The position numbers and the translations under genes are program-made. The notes below the pieces were generated by a model that made no database searches, had not been told where the DNA came from, and saw only the letters and a list, made by a program, of their open reading frames with translations. Of a stretch of DNA of 64,000 bases, positions 54,386 through 64,000 are shown one piece after another. This DNA is from Endozoicomonas sp. 8E (lineage in GTDB: Bacteria > Pseudomonadota > Gammaproteobacteria > Pseudomonadales > Endozoicomonadaceae): the NCBI RefSeq assembly GCF_032883915.1, contig NZ_CP120717.1:2053697-2117696 (forward strand), in the 5' to 3' direction. Position 1 is the stretch's first letter. Every line of letters begins with the position of its first letter.

Positions 54386-57300
54386 TCAGTGACTATCATC
54401 GCCCCGTTGCCAGTTGTAGAAGGTGCCCAGAGTGTAGGAGTAAGGAATACTTTCTGCATGGGAAAACGACCATTTAGGCACATTCTCCTGGAAGTATTTC
54501 TCCCAGCCATTCTCAAATAGTTTTATGGTACGATCGCGGCGCTCGCGGAACTGCAGGTAATTTTCGTGTCGAGTCCAGCCATGTATCATGCCATTTGCCT
54601 CAACACGGTGTGTATAGGCTGCATCGGTTTCACCGAAGCGTTGAGGCGAAGCAATCTCGGTACGTATCTCATATTCAGCGTCCGTTTCACCTGCGCCTCG
54701 CCAGCGATTAATCCTGTCAAGAGTGCGGCCCAGAGGTCCACCCAGCCATTGAGTGAGCATCTTGTTGTCGTTCATAAAGAAGTCGAAAGTGAGACCCGAC
54801 GCCAGAGCAAATCCGAACGTTTGAGCACTGGTAAATCCGGATATAAGGCCATGGGTGTATGCTCCAGCGGTGGAAATGGGGCCCAGCACCAGACCCGCTG
54901 TGGCAGAGGTCAGCATTTTCATTGTTTGTGGTGTTACCCTGTGCAACAGGGGTACCTGAATCCCTTGTCCGGAGCCCATTGATTTCACTATCTCGGGCAG
55001 CAGACGCAAAATGCTGCGATACATTTGAGGGTTGGCGTTGTACTGTCTGGCAAAGAGCATAGAACCGGTTCTCAACAGAATCACTGAAGAAGCGGCTTTG
55101 CCCAATGGCATGGCCAGCCCGCCCACTTCAGAAACTTTCTCAATGCCGTTGTGGTGGGCATATTGCGCGGTGCGATCGGGATCAACACCATAGTGTTCCA
55201 GCCAGTGCTGGAAAGGTATGAGCATCCGGTGCAGGTAATCCCCTCTGTTGGTCAGATCCAGAAGGTAGAGGAACGCCATGTTGGATAGGGACAGATCGGC
55301 AGCCTGCCAGACGGTATGGGTCGCCAGCAGGGGTTTGTAACTGGTGTAGTACCAGGTGACAGCCTGTACCAGGAAGGCTGAAGGTTTGACCCAGTAATCA
55401 TTGAGCTGCCACTCAACCGCTGCAACATGAGCCAGCATCAATGTGTTATGGATTGCCTTGATCAGGTCTGATTCAGACAGGCCAGCAACATTGGCATAAG
55501 GCGTCAGGGTATCCTGAAGATTGCTCAGGAAGGCTGTCGTCCTGCGGCCATTTTCAAAGGCAATATCGTCAAGAACGTAGTTGGCGATGACCGCAGCTGC
55601 ATATTCTTTCATGCCGACAACAGACTCTTTCATACCTGCCGGGTGAGTGGCCATCACGGTCACAGGATTAAAGGCAGTCTGCATGAATTCCTCAGCTCCC
55701 TCATCAGACAGTATCCCAACAACGACTTTAAAGCGAGGCACATCGACACCGTGTGTGTAGCCAAGCAAGTGTTCAAATTCGGCCACTGCCTGATAACCAT
55801 CAACACCTCTGACGGCCTTTATATAGTTCTCAAGTTCAACTTTACTGATCAAGCCTTCCCGCAGCAGAGTAATGATCTTGTTAGCACTGGCAGAATGAGC
55901 AGCGAAGTATTCCGAGAAGCTATTCAGCTCTTCCGGTTCATGCCCGGCGAAGTCTATGGCTGTTTTACCAATCCTGCGAATTTCGTCTTTGAATGGTTGA
56001 GACCCTATTTCCATCTCGTACATGGCGTTGAGCACCATAATCTCGATTTCTTCCAGCACATCTTCGGGCTGACCTTCCGGGGGGATGACAGGGGATTTCG
56101 GAAAGCTGGTCTTCAGGCGTTTAAAACCTTCCACAATCCGACTGGCCTGTTTAAACGTCAGTTTGTCTCCGGCCATTGCCTGCAGGCGAATGGGTGCAAA
56201 TTCATCGTCAAAATTGAAAACCGAAAGAAAGGGTATGGTCTTATCGCTCTCCATTGCTGCTTCGTTCAGGCCAATTGCGGCTTCCAGAGCTCGTTTTTTG
56301 AGAGGGTGCTGCTGCATGAAGTCGTTCATATCGGTCAGCAGTTTTGCCTGTTTCTCTGAGTACTGTACGAGACTGCGGTCATTCTTGACGGCTTCTTCGG
56401 CAGCCTTCAGGACTTTTTCCATTCTCACAACGTCTGCTTTCCTGGCTTCAAGTTCAGCTTCCAGACGCATCTGAAGGGACGGTTCCTCAATCAGTTGCCG
56501 GATCTTGCCGCCAGTACCATCATCACCGCCCAGTTCTAGCTGTTTGTTTCTCAGGGCATTAATCCGTCGTTCATTGGTGTCAGAAGCGTCAGGTTTAAGA
56601 CCCACAGCTGCTTCAGTGGCTTCAAGAAGCGCGTCATGATCCGCCAGGTCCTGTTTTGCACTTAATGCAGCTTGATATTTATGATTCAGGGCTGAATTCA
56701 GCCGATCCCGATCGATTTTATCTGAGCTTGATGGGTTCCCATTGATGTTTTCATAGTCGAACATCTGCTGTTCTTTGCGAACCAGATTTTCTCGTGCAGC
56801 AACTTCTTCAGCCATTGCATTGGCTAAATCCATACTTTTCCTGTCGTGCTCATGCAGAAACTCCGTGACCTGAGCGTACATTTTTCTGGTTAAAGGCAGT
56901 TCACCTCGTATTCCATCGATTTCATCGGCTGCGGCATGAAGCGGAGTGTATGTATAGCGATCAACAGCAAGAACGTAATTAGCTTCTTGCAGCGAAGCGG
57001 GGTCGCCATGTATTGAGACTTCCAGATTTGTTTTGGCGTTCAGTTTCTCAATGATTTTATATCGTACGTCTGCACTGTACCCCAGCAGGAAATTTATGAT
57101 CTCCTCTGCTCGCTCTTTATTGGTTTGTTCGTCACCTGCAGACAGGCCCAGCTCGGTCTGAAATTTTTTCATTTCCTGATTGAGAGCGATATTACCCCGG
57201 GCATGTTGGAGAAAAATACCCATTTTGCGGTCAGCCATTTCCAGCTCATTTTCAGCTTCTCTTACTGCTCGCCTGGCTCTGGCTACCTCACGATCAAGTA

Positions 57301-60300
57301 AGTATCGGGGTTTTGGCCCCAGCCGGGCCATTTGCCTGTCAAGCTCATTCTCAATGGCTGCGACGCGCTCAGTAATGGTAGGCCAACCCAGTTTGGACAT
57401 TTCTTTGCTCAGTTTACAGAGTGTTTCTTCAATGAGATTGATCTGATCATTCACACAGGCATTATTGTTATAGCCTTCAATGTTGAGTTGATGAGCAATT
57501 TCATTGTTAACATTTCTTGATAAACCTTCATCTTCATAGCGGTGGAATACTTTTAACCTTAATTCCGGAATTCTGGACCTTAGGGCTTGCACCTGTCTTT
57601 GTAGGCCGACATCTTTTAATTCTACTTTCAGATTATCGGCCAGTTTAGCAATTAAAGCCTTGTCCCTTTTCCTGAGAGCAGCGTTATCAAACGCGTCGAT
57701 GTCCAGATTGCTCTCTAAAGCTTGAAGCATCTTATACTGTCGTCCTTTGGCTAGCTGATCTGCATCGGCAATAAGGGCATAAAGCAGGAGCTTCTGATGT
57801 TTACCTTTCCTTTTTTTGTAATCAGCAAGTCTGGTATCTTCTCTCCAGAGGGCATAATACTGCTGCTCGGTTAATTTTTTGATGACATTATTGTCATCAA
57901 GTTTTTTACGAACCCTGTCAAGTCGTTCCAGTTTGTTATCACCTTCACTGACCTGAATCCCGAGTATTTCTTCTGTGTTTTTCAGCACCTCCAGCGCTTC
58001 TTCCTCTGCCCGCTGCCCGGCCAAGTATGTCTGAATTTTCTCAGAAATGGCGTTCCGACGATCATACACATCGCCCTCGCTATCGATGTCGACCATCTTC
58101 AGGGTTTTTTCCACAGCAGTGAGTTTCCGAAGCACTTCAGGGCTGGCTTTGGGGTGGTCTGGCGTTCTGATCTCTTTCAGTTCTTTTTCTAGGCGTGCAA
58201 GACTGTGGACCACCCTGAATGCGGCTTTTTCCAGAACGTCCTGATTCTTTTCTACGCTGTTTTTACTCAGTTTAATACCAAGAATTTCTGCCAGAGCATT
58301 TTGTTTGGCTTCGGTGTAAGAATTATCTTGGCCATGCAGTGTCTCAATTCTATGTAGCAGGACATCTTGTTGAATATCCATTGTCTTGATTTTCTGAAGC
58401 ATGAGTTGTTTGTGAGCATTCATTTCCTCGATTTTTTGAAGCAGGTGTTCTTGCTGAGTGTCTACATCTGCACTGCTATCAAAATTCTGAATGTTTAAAT
58501 GTGCGGCAATGGTTGCATAGCGGGCTTTGATTGCAGCTGCTTTTCCAGCTTCTATAATGGTTCTCGGAAGAATATGTCGCTGGACCAGAGCTTCCTGCTG
58601 TTCAAGGAACTGCAGAATGGCCTGCTGACGGGTTTCCGGGGTATCTTTGTCGTCAGAAATCAGGCCGAGATTACTTTCAAGGTTTGCCAGTCTCTGCGGA
58701 GCCTCATCGTCGGCCAGGCCTGTCTTATGTTGTATATGCTGCTGAACAGACTGAAAGCGGGCAAGAAGATCGTTTTTATTGTCCGGGGTCATACCGAACT
58801 GATCTTCAACGGCTGCCAGTATTGTAATTATAATTTCATAGTCAGGCTGTTCTGTTGCAGCAAAGGTTGTGGCCAACTCCCGGGTGATTTCATGAATTTT
58901 TTTTCTGAGGAGTATGGCTTGTTCTTCTGGTGTCTGGGTATTATCCCAATTATAAATACCAAGTTCTGCTGCCGTTTCACGAAATATTTTTTCGTTTAGC
59001 TTGCCCAGTTTGGCATGTTCTATCCGCAGCTCCTCCAGGTCGTTGTGTAACTCAAAAAGCTGTCTCGCCATGTCGGTCATGACTCTGAAAGTAAACTCTT
59101 CGTCTTTCCAGAGATCGATCTGTGCTTCTTTGATATCGCCGACAACGGGTAACACTTTGCGAATATGCTGAAAAAAGTGCGGGTTCATCAGAAGATTTTT
59201 AAGTACGGGTTTGAAGCCGAAGTGTTCTAAGAGTTGCCTGTACATCCGGGTTGGCGTGATGACTAATGAAGCGATTCTGATGTGTTCTGGTGTGAACTCA
59301 AATTCACCTGATCCATACGCCTCACCTGGAGAAGCCAGCGCCAATGCCTGCTGGAGGGATTCGTAATATACAAGCGAACGCGCCGCCAGTTTATCCTCGT
59401 CTGAAAGCACCGTCAGTTGATCTTTGTCAACGTCTGCATCGTGCCGTGCAACTAACTCCTCCAGCACCGCCATCTGCTTGCTTCGAATCACGTACCGGTA
59501 GTTTTTGAGCTTGCGTTTGTTAAGCTCTGCTTTTACTTCAGGGACGGGATTATTACCCTCAGCTTCTATCCAGAATTTATAGAGCTTTTCTACGAAAGCG
59601 ACATCATCCGGATTCTGCATCAGACCATGAAAAACAATATCCTCCCCCGGAGATTCTGCTATTTCCAACTTTGGATAACCCGCAGGCACATGATAAACCC
59701 CTGTGGCATCCTCAGCGTCTACTATGTAGCCGACAGGTTTGTTGTATGCCAGTAGTTCGTTTAGAGCCTTCTGTTGTAAATCCTCTTCCAGTACATGAAC
59801 CTGGATATAGGCAGAGGCGGCAGCTGCCAGGAGAGCCTCATCATTGACAAAGAGTGATTGACCCAGACGGTGCAGTTCAGGGGGCTGATCGCCCCCAGCG
59901 ATAAGGCGCATGAAGGTACGCCCATTCACTTCAACTTTTTCAACTTCAATGGTGGCAAGGCCAACATAGTGATCATTTGAGCCAAGGTTTCCTGCTCTTT
60001 CTGCAGCGGCTTTCAAAACTTTAGCCAGTTGCAGGTGGTTGGCGATTTTCGTTAACGGTTGTAATGATGAACTCCAAACTAATTGATCACGAGCAATCTC
60101 CACGGAATCCTGATCGGTCATTCCGCCTCTGACTTCAATGACCAGTTCCTTTTCTTCAAGGTTGTGGGTGAACCTGAAGACTCCCTCATCGCCTACTTTG
60201 AGAACTTTGATATATTTCTGAGCAACGTCATTTTCGCCTGTTTCAAACTGATCAACACTGGAAACACCATCACCAATACCATAAAGAATTTCTGTAAAAC

Positions 60301-60562
60301 TCATAGTAGTAGAGACAAAGCCGTGACCCTCTGAAGGCTCATAAGGGTACGTGGTGGTAAAAGATTTGGGTATTGGCTGCTGGTCATCACCTAAAGTTGG
60401 CTGAACCATGACCTCACTACGAAGTTTCACAACATTTCCGCTGCCCAAAACATAGGCATTCGTCTGCAGTTTGCGAGCAGCCAGTGCCTCTGTATTAATG
60501 ATGGAAGAACTGATCGCAACGGCCACTGCAAGGCTTAATGCATTGTGGTGGGGATTTGTCAT
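54386..60562 (-). CDS. Giant secreted coiled-coil protein of unknown function (2058 residues)
   Basis: A 2058-residue protein with a probable signal peptide (NALSLAVAVAISSSIINTEA, cleavage near ALAA). Residues about 30-500 form a mixed domain; about 500-1480 are highly charged, helical and Leu/Glu/Lys-rich, likely coiled coil, including the landmark MARLGPKPRY at about 1085. The C-terminal 560 residues are more hydrophobic and contain AEWQLND-like and WYYTSYKPLL segments, GIEKVSEVGGLAMPLGKAAS, and Gly/Ala-rich stretches (TAGLVLGPISTAGAYTHGLI, TFGFALASGLTFDFF) that could insert into membranes. It ends FSHAESIPYSYTLG plus a short tail. No known domain recognised. A tandem paralogue lies upstream. 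A secreted toxin, adhesin or host-interaction role is possible but unproven. Confidence 0.75.
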   Translation of the reverse strand: MTNPHHNALSLAVAVAISSSIINTEALAARKLQTNAYVLGSGNVVKLRSEVMVQPTLGDDQQPIPKSFTTTYPYEPSEGHGFVSTTMSFTEILYGIGDGVSSVDQFETGENDVAQKYIKVLKVGDEGVFRFTHNLEEKELVIEVRGGMTDQDSVEIARDQLVWSSSLQPLTKIANHLQLAKVLKAAAERAGNLGSNDHYVGLATIEVEKVEVNGRTFMRLIAGGDQPPELHRLGQSLFVNDEALLAAAASAYIQVHVLEEDLQQKALNELLAYNKPVGYIVDAEDATGVYHVPAGYPKLEIAESPGEDIVFHGLMQNPDDVAFVEKLYKFWIEAEGNNPVPEVKAELNKRKLKNYRYVIRSKQMAVLEELVARHDADVDKDQLTVLSDEDKLAARSLVYYESLQQALALASPGEAYGSGEFEFTPEHIRIASLVITPTRMYRQLLEHFGFKPVLKNLLMNPHFFQHIRKVLPVVGDIKEAQIDLWKDEEFTFRVMTDMARQLFELHNDLEELRIEHAKLGKLNEKIFRETAAELGIYNWDNTQTPEEQAILLRKKIHEITRELATTFAATEQPDYEIIITILAAVEDQFGMTPDNKNDLLARFQSVQQHIQHKTGLADDEAPQRLANLESNLGLISDDKDTPETRQQAILQFLEQQEALVQRHILPRTIIEAGKAAAIKARYATIAAHLNIQNFDSSADVDTQQEHLLQKIEEMNAHKQLMLQKIKTMDIQQDVLLHRIETLHGQDNSYTEAKQNALAEILGIKLSKNSVEKNQDVLEKAAFRVVHSLARLEKELKEIRTPDHPKASPEVLRKLTAVEKTLKMVDIDSEGDVYDRRNAISEKIQTYLAGQRAEEEALEVLKNTEEILGIQVSEGDNKLERLDRVRKKLDDNNVIKKLTEQQYYALWREDTRLADYKKRKGKHQKLLLYALIADADQLAKGRQYKMLQALESNLDIDAFDNAALRKRDKALIAKLADNLKVELKDVGLQRQVQALRSRIPELRLKVFHRYEDEGLSRNVNNEIAHQLNIEGYNNNACVNDQINLIEETLCKLSKEMSKLGWPTITERVAAIENELDRQMARLGPKPRYLLDREVARARRAVREAENELEMADRKMGIFLQHARGNIALNQEMKKFQTELGLSAGDEQTNKERAEEIINFLLGYSADVRYKIIEKLNAKTNLEVSIHGDPASLQEANYVLAVDRYTYTPLHAAADEIDGIRGELPLTRKMYAQVTEFLHEHDRKSMDLANAMAEEVAARENLVRKEQQMFDYENINGNPSSSDKIDRDRLNSALNHKYQAALSAKQDLADHDALLEATEAAVGLKPDASDTNERRINALRNKQLELGGDDGTGGKIRQLIEEPSLQMRLEAELEARKADVVRMEKVLKAAEEAVKNDRSLVQYSEKQAKLLTDMNDFMQQHPLKKRALEAAIGLNEAAMESDKTIPFLSVFNFDDEFAPIRLQAMAGDKLTFKQASRIVEGFKRLKTSFPKSPVIPPEGQPEDVLEEIEIMVLNAMYEMEIGSQPFKDEIRRIGKTAIDFAGHEPEELNSFSEYFAAHSASANKIITLLREGLISKVELENYIKAVRGVDGYQAVAEFEHLLGYTHGVDVPRFKVVVGILSDEGAEEFMQTAFNPVTVMATHPAGMKESVVGMKEYAAAVIANYVLDDIAFENGRRTTAFLSNLQDTLTPYANVAGLSESDLIKAIHNTLMLAHVAAVEWQLNDYWVKPSAFLVQAVTWYYTSYKPLLATHTVWQAADLSLSNMAFLYLLDLTNRGDYLHRMLIPFQHWLEHYGVDPDRTAQYAHHNGIEKVSEVGGLAMPLGKAASSVILLRTGSMLFARQYNANPQMYRSILRLLPEIVKSMGSGQGIQVPLLHRVTPQTMKMLTSATAGLVLGPISTAGAYTHGLISGFTSAQTFGFALASGLTFDFFMNDNKMLTQWLGGPLGRTLDRINRWRGAGETDAEYEIRTEIASPQRFGETDAAYTHRVEANGMIHGWTRHENYLQFRERRDRTIKLFENGWEKYFQENVPKWSFSHAESIPYSYTLGTFYNWQRGDDSH

Positions 60563-60771
60563 TCTGCTACCTCAGAGCTGAGTGCTTTTGTTACCTTGAA
60601 AAGTGATTGCCATACCTGGAGAGGAAGCACATTACAACGGTTCATGGCCGTCAATCGCTCATGGTTGTTCCGGTAAGCTGTTGAGTGAATCTAGTTCAAA
60701 GTGAAGAATCCGCCAGAAGCGAACTCAGTTCGCAGTGGTAAAGCCCAATGCCCGTATAATTGAGTGATTTT
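60563..60771. other. Short spacer between the two giant paralogues
   Basis: A 209-base spacer without a gene. It should hold the promoter of the downstream giant gene; GAGGTAGCAGA lies just before that ATG on the minus strand. No strong terminator was found for the upstream paralogue, so read-through is possible. Confidence 0.4.
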
Positions 60772-63700
60772 TCAGGGAAGGAATGCATTCATGGCTATGG
60801 AGGCTTCCTCAGGCACTTCAGTCCCTGACTCGAATAAAGCACCCAGAGTGTAGGAATAAGGAATACTTTCTGCATGAGAAAATGACCATTTAGGCACATT
60901 CTCCCTGAAGTATTTTTCCCAGCTATTCTCGAACATCTTCATGGTGCGATCACGGCGCTCACGGAACTGCAGATAATTTTCATGTCGAGTCCAGCCATAC
61001 ATCGTTTTGCTCGCTTTAACACGGTGTGTATAGGCTTCATCGGTTTCATTGAAGCGTTGAGGCGAGGCAATAGCGGTACGTTTCACAAATTCATCTTGCG
61101 TTTCACCCAGGCCTGTCCAGCGATTCATCTTGTCAAGACTGCGGCCCAGAGGTCCACCCAGCCATTGAGTGAGCATCTTGTTGTCGTTCATTAAGAAGTC
61201 GAAAGTGAGACTCGACGCCAGAGCGAATCCGAAGGTTTGAGCATAGGTGAATCCGGATATAAGGCCATGGGCGTAAGCTCCGACGGTGGAAATTGGGCCC
61301 AGCATGAGACCGGCTGTGGCGGAGGCCAGTATTTTCATTGTTTGTGGTGTTACCCTGTGCAACAGGGGTACCTGAATCCCTTGTCCGGAGCCCATTGATT
61401 TCACTATCTCGGGCACCAGACGCAAAATGCTGCGATACATTTGAGGGTTGGCGTTGTACTGTCTGGCAAAGAGCATAGAACCGGTTCTCAACAGAATCAC
61501 TGAAGAAGCGGCCTTGCCCAATGGCATGGCCAGTCCGCCCACTTCAGAAACTTTCTCAATGCCGTTGTGGTGGGCATATTGCGCGGTTCGATCGGGATCA
61601 ACACCATAGTGTTCCAGCCAGTGCTGGAAAGGTATGAGCATCCGGTGCAGGTAATCACCCCTGCTGGTCAGATCCAGAAGGTAGAGGAACGCCATGTTTG
61701 ACAGGGATAGCTCGGCAGCCTGCCAGCCGGTATAAGTCACCAGTAGCGGTTTGTAGCTGGAGAAGTACCAGGTGACAGCCTGTACCAGGAAGGCTGAAGG
61801 TTTGACCCAGTAATCATTGAGCTGCCACTCAACCGCTGCGACCTGAGCCTGCATCAATGTGCTATGGATTGCCTTGATGAGGTCTGATTCAGACAGGCCG
61901 GCAACATTGGCATAAGCTGTCAGGGTATCCTGAATATTGCTCAGAAATGCTGCCGTCCTGCGGCCATTTTCAAAGGCAATATCGTCAAGAACGTAGTTGG
62001 CGATGACCGCAGCTGCGTACTCTTTCATGCCGTCAACAGACTCTCTTATACCTGTCTGGTGAGTGGCCGCCACGGTCACAGGATTAAAGGCAGTCTGCAT
62101 GAATTCATCAACCCCCTCATCAGACAGTATTCCGACAACGACTTTGAAGCGAGGCACGTCGACACCGTGCTTGTAGCCAAGCAAGTGTTCAAATTCGTCC
62201 ACTGTCTGATAACCATCAACACCTCTGACGGCCTTTATATAGTTCTCAAGTTCAACCTTGCTGATCGAGCCTTCCCGCAGCAGAGTAATGATCTTGTTAG
62301 CACTGGCAGAATGGGTAGCGAAGTATTCCGAAAAGCTTTCCAGATCCTCAGGTTCATGCTCGACGAAGTGAATGTCTGTTTTGCCCATGGCGCGAATTTC
62401 GTCCTTGAATGGTTGAGACCCTATTTCCATCTCATACATGGCATTGAGCACCAGAATATCAACTTCATCCAGCGCATCCTCGGGCTGATCATACAGGGGC
62501 TGGACAGGGTATTTCGGAAAGGTGGTCTTCAGGCTCTTAAAAACTTCCACAATCCGACTGGCCTGTTTAAATGTCACTTTGTCGTCGGCGTTTGCCTGTA
62601 CGCGAATGGATGCAAATTCATCGTCAAAATTGAAAACCGGAAGAAATGGCATTCCCTTATCGCTCTCCATTGTTGCCAGGTGCAGGCCAATTGCGGCTTC
62701 CATAGCTTGTTTTTTGAGAGGGTGCTGCTGCATGAAGTCCTTGATATCGGTCAGAAGTTTTGCCTGTTTCGATGAGTACCGGAAGGGACCACCGTCATTT
62801 TCGACGGCTTCCTCTGCAGCTCTCAGGACTTCCCTTAATATCTCTAATTCCGCTTTTTTGCCCTCCGCTTCTCTTTTCAGACTCTGCTGTTTCCGTGTCA
62901 GTTGCAGAATCTTGCCGCCAAAACCATCATCCCCACCCAGTTCCAGCTGTCTGTTTCTCAGGGCATCAATCCGGGCGTCATGGGAAGCAGTGGAGTCTGG
63001 CTTAAGACCCAGATTATTTTCAATGGCTTTAAGACTTGCTTCATGATCCTCCAGAGTTTCCAGTGCTTTTGATATTTTTACTTTTTTCTGTTCCGGGACT
63101 AAGTCCGGTATTTCTTTATTGTGTTCAAGATTGGTTTTAGGTTTCGGATCTATGTCTTTGGAGTTGTCAATCTCATGCAGGAATTGTGTAACCTGAATGT
63201 ACTTTCTCCTGGTTTCTGGCAATTCACCCTCTGCGTGATTGACTTTATCCTTACCATGAGACGCTTGATAGTCTCTAATGGCATTAATGTAATTAGCTCC
63301 TTCTAAATGATTATCATAGTCAAACTCAAAAGGGATTTTCACGGCGTTAATGATAGTGTTCAGTTGATGAATGAGGTCAACCCGTTTTTCTGCATAGTAT
63401 TCGCTTTCCTGAAGAAAACGTTCGATGTCGTTTAATAGGTCTTCAGGGGTTTGATTATCATTCTGTGTCAGGCCAAACCTGACATGAATGTCTTTCAGTG
63501 ACTTATTGAGAGCCGTAATGTAACTATCTCTGTCAGTGGGGACGTCAGTAGAATCTGCCAATACCTCCTGTTTACGATCAACAGCAGCCAGTTTGCGATG
63601 AAGTTCCTCCAGCTCAGTTTCAGCTTCTTCTATGCTTCCTTGCGCTCTGGCCAGCTCTTGATCAAGAACGTATCGGGGCTTAGGTCCCAGACGAGCCATT

Positions 63701-64000
63701 TGCCTGTCAAGCTCATTCTCAATGGCTGCAATGCGCTCATTAACATCGGGCTGACCCGCATTGAAAACCTCTTTATCCAGCCGCTCGAGTGTCGCTGCAA
63801 TCAGACGGTTCTGGTTTTTGAGAGGAGCATCTTCTTTATAATTCTCAATGTTGAGTTGACGAGCTATTTCATTGTTTCTATCTCTTTTGACACTTTCATG
63901 GTTATAGAGTTCGCCTGCTTCATCCGTTAATAACCAAATTTTGGTACTTAGAGCATCCTTTTTTTCATCCAGGCTGGCATCTTTTCTAAATTTTACTTTC
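60772..64000 (-). CDS. Second giant coiled-coil protein, paralogue of its neighbour (partial, 5' end beyond window)
   Basis: The frame is open from 60772 to the right edge (about 1075 codons), so the start is outside the window; the ATG at 63699 is internal, since the upstream codons (NNEIARQLNIENYKED, NERIAAIENELDRQ) match the neighbouring paralogue. It shares MARLGPKPRY, the charged helical region and the hydrophobic C-terminal part ending FSHAESIPYSYTLGA, then differs in the last 25 residues. Similarity is highest in the C-terminal 550 residues and drops in the coiled coil, which is shorter here. Function unknown. Confidence 0.75.
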   Translation of the reverse strand, partial: KVKFRKDASLDEKKDALSTKIWLLTDEAGELYNHESVKRDRNNEIARQLNIENYKEDAPLKNQNRLIAATLERLDKEVFNAGQPDVNERIAAIENELDRQMARLGPKPRYVLDQELARAQGSIEEAETELEELHRKLAAVDRKQEVLADSTDVPTDRDSYITALNKSLKDIHVRFGLTQNDNQTPEDLLNDIERFLQESEYYAEKRVDLIHQLNTIINAVKIPFEFDYDNHLEGANYINAIRDYQASHGKDKVNHAEGELPETRRKYIQVTQFLHEIDNSKDIDPKPKTNLEHNKEIPDLVPEQKKVKISKALETLEDHEASLKAIENNLGLKPDSTASHDARIDALRNRQLELGGDDGFGGKILQLTRKQQSLKREAEGKKAELEILREVLRAAEEAVENDGGPFRYSSKQAKLLTDIKDFMQQHPLKKQAMEAAIGLHLATMESDKGMPFLPVFNFDDEFASIRVQANADDKVTFKQASRIVEVFKSLKTTFPKYPVQPLYDQPEDALDEVDILVLNAMYEMEIGSQPFKDEIRAMGKTDIHFVEHEPEDLESFSEYFATHSASANKIITLLREGSISKVELENYIKAVRGVDGYQTVDEFEHLLGYKHGVDVPRFKVVVGILSDEGVDEFMQTAFNPVTVAATHQTGIRESVDGMKEYAAAVIANYVLDDIAFENGRRTAAFLSNIQDTLTAYANVAGLSESDLIKAIHSTLMQAQVAAVEWQLNDYWVKPSAFLVQAVTWYFSSYKPLLVTYTGWQAAELSLSNMAFLYLLDLTSRGDYLHRMLIPFQHWLEHYGVDPDRTAQYAHHNGIEKVSEVGGLAMPLGKAASSVILLRTGSMLFARQYNANPQMYRSILRLVPEIVKSMGSGQGIQVPLLHRVTPQTMKILASATAGLMLGPISTVGAYAHGLISGFTYAQTFGFALASSLTFDFLMNDNKMLTQWLGGPLGRSLDKMNRWTGLGETQDEFVKRTAIASPQRFNETDEAYTHRVKASKTMYGWTRHENYLQFRERRDRTMKMFENSWEKYFRENVPKWSFSHAESIPYSYTLGALFESGTEVPEEASIAMNAFLP

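Noticed and set aside
55643-56359. 238-codon plus-strand frame, with an equivalent at 62059-62775
   Set aside because: Both are antisense shadows at the same place in the two giant paralogues; their conservation follows from that of the sense genes.
63699-63701. ATG at 63699 as the true start of the second giant gene
   Set aside because: The frame is open to the window edge and the upstream codons are homologous to the neighbouring paralogue, so the ATG is internal.

Overview
The window looks like chromosome of a marine, host-associated gammaproteobacterium. My best guess is Endozoicomonas or a close relative. This is inferred from gammaproteobacterial housekeeping genes (ptsI, ptsH, crr, nagE, pykA, rnd-ycgL-ycgN, htpX, queF, alaA) mixed with secreted or eukaryote-like repeat proteins (F-box/WD40, C2H2-like zinc fingers, very large coiled-coil proteins), many decayed genes and small dispersed repeats. 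No tRNA, rRNA or CRISPR array was recognised.

Layout. 1-6 kb: a secreted amidase-signature enzyme cut by the left edge, an FKBP-type isomerase lipoprotein, and an arsenate-detoxification operon (ArsJ-type GAPDH, an ArsC-ArsR fusion, ArsJ permease). 6-11.4 kb: a SEC-C protein, an outer-membrane-protein remnant, an F-box/WD40 protein, two unknown secreted proteins and copy A of a mobile-looking repeat. 11.4-35.3 kb: a sugar-uptake and glycolysis block holding nagK, two class II fructose-bisphosphate aldolases of different subtypes, ptsI, adhE, nagE, ptsH, gapA, pykA, pfkA, crr, ptsG, and a lacI-type regulator coupled to a lone IIA of the lactose/chitobiose family. Together they import and phosphorylate glucose and N-acetylglucosamine and carry the carbon to pyruvate and ethanol. 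An island with 5-aminolevulinate synthase, a YgjV-like membrane protein and a group II intron remnant interrupts this block. Matching ACCGGT-centred palindromes upstream of nagE and of the chbA-lacI operon suggest one regulon.

35.4-38.2 kb is a graveyard: a frameshifted zinc-finger gene, a short inverted-repeat element, and two TnpB-like fragments flanking an intact cysC. 38.3-54 kb is mostly housekeeping (yfcH, yadGH, queF, ycgN, ycgL, rnd, htpX, alaA, msrB, a hybrid histidine kinase). A large repeat-protein locus, apparently frameshifted, sits between ycgL and ycgN. 54-64 kb holds repeat copy B and two tandem paralogous giant proteins of unknown function; the second runs off the right edge.

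The most original signals are the giant paralogue pair, the LGWPEWKD repeat protein with its upstream Cys-rich and lysine-rich segments, the F-box/WD40 protein, the inverted-repeat element family, and the ArsC-ArsR fusion that lacks the usual cysteine triad. All family assignments were made by reading translated sequence from memory; no database search was run.
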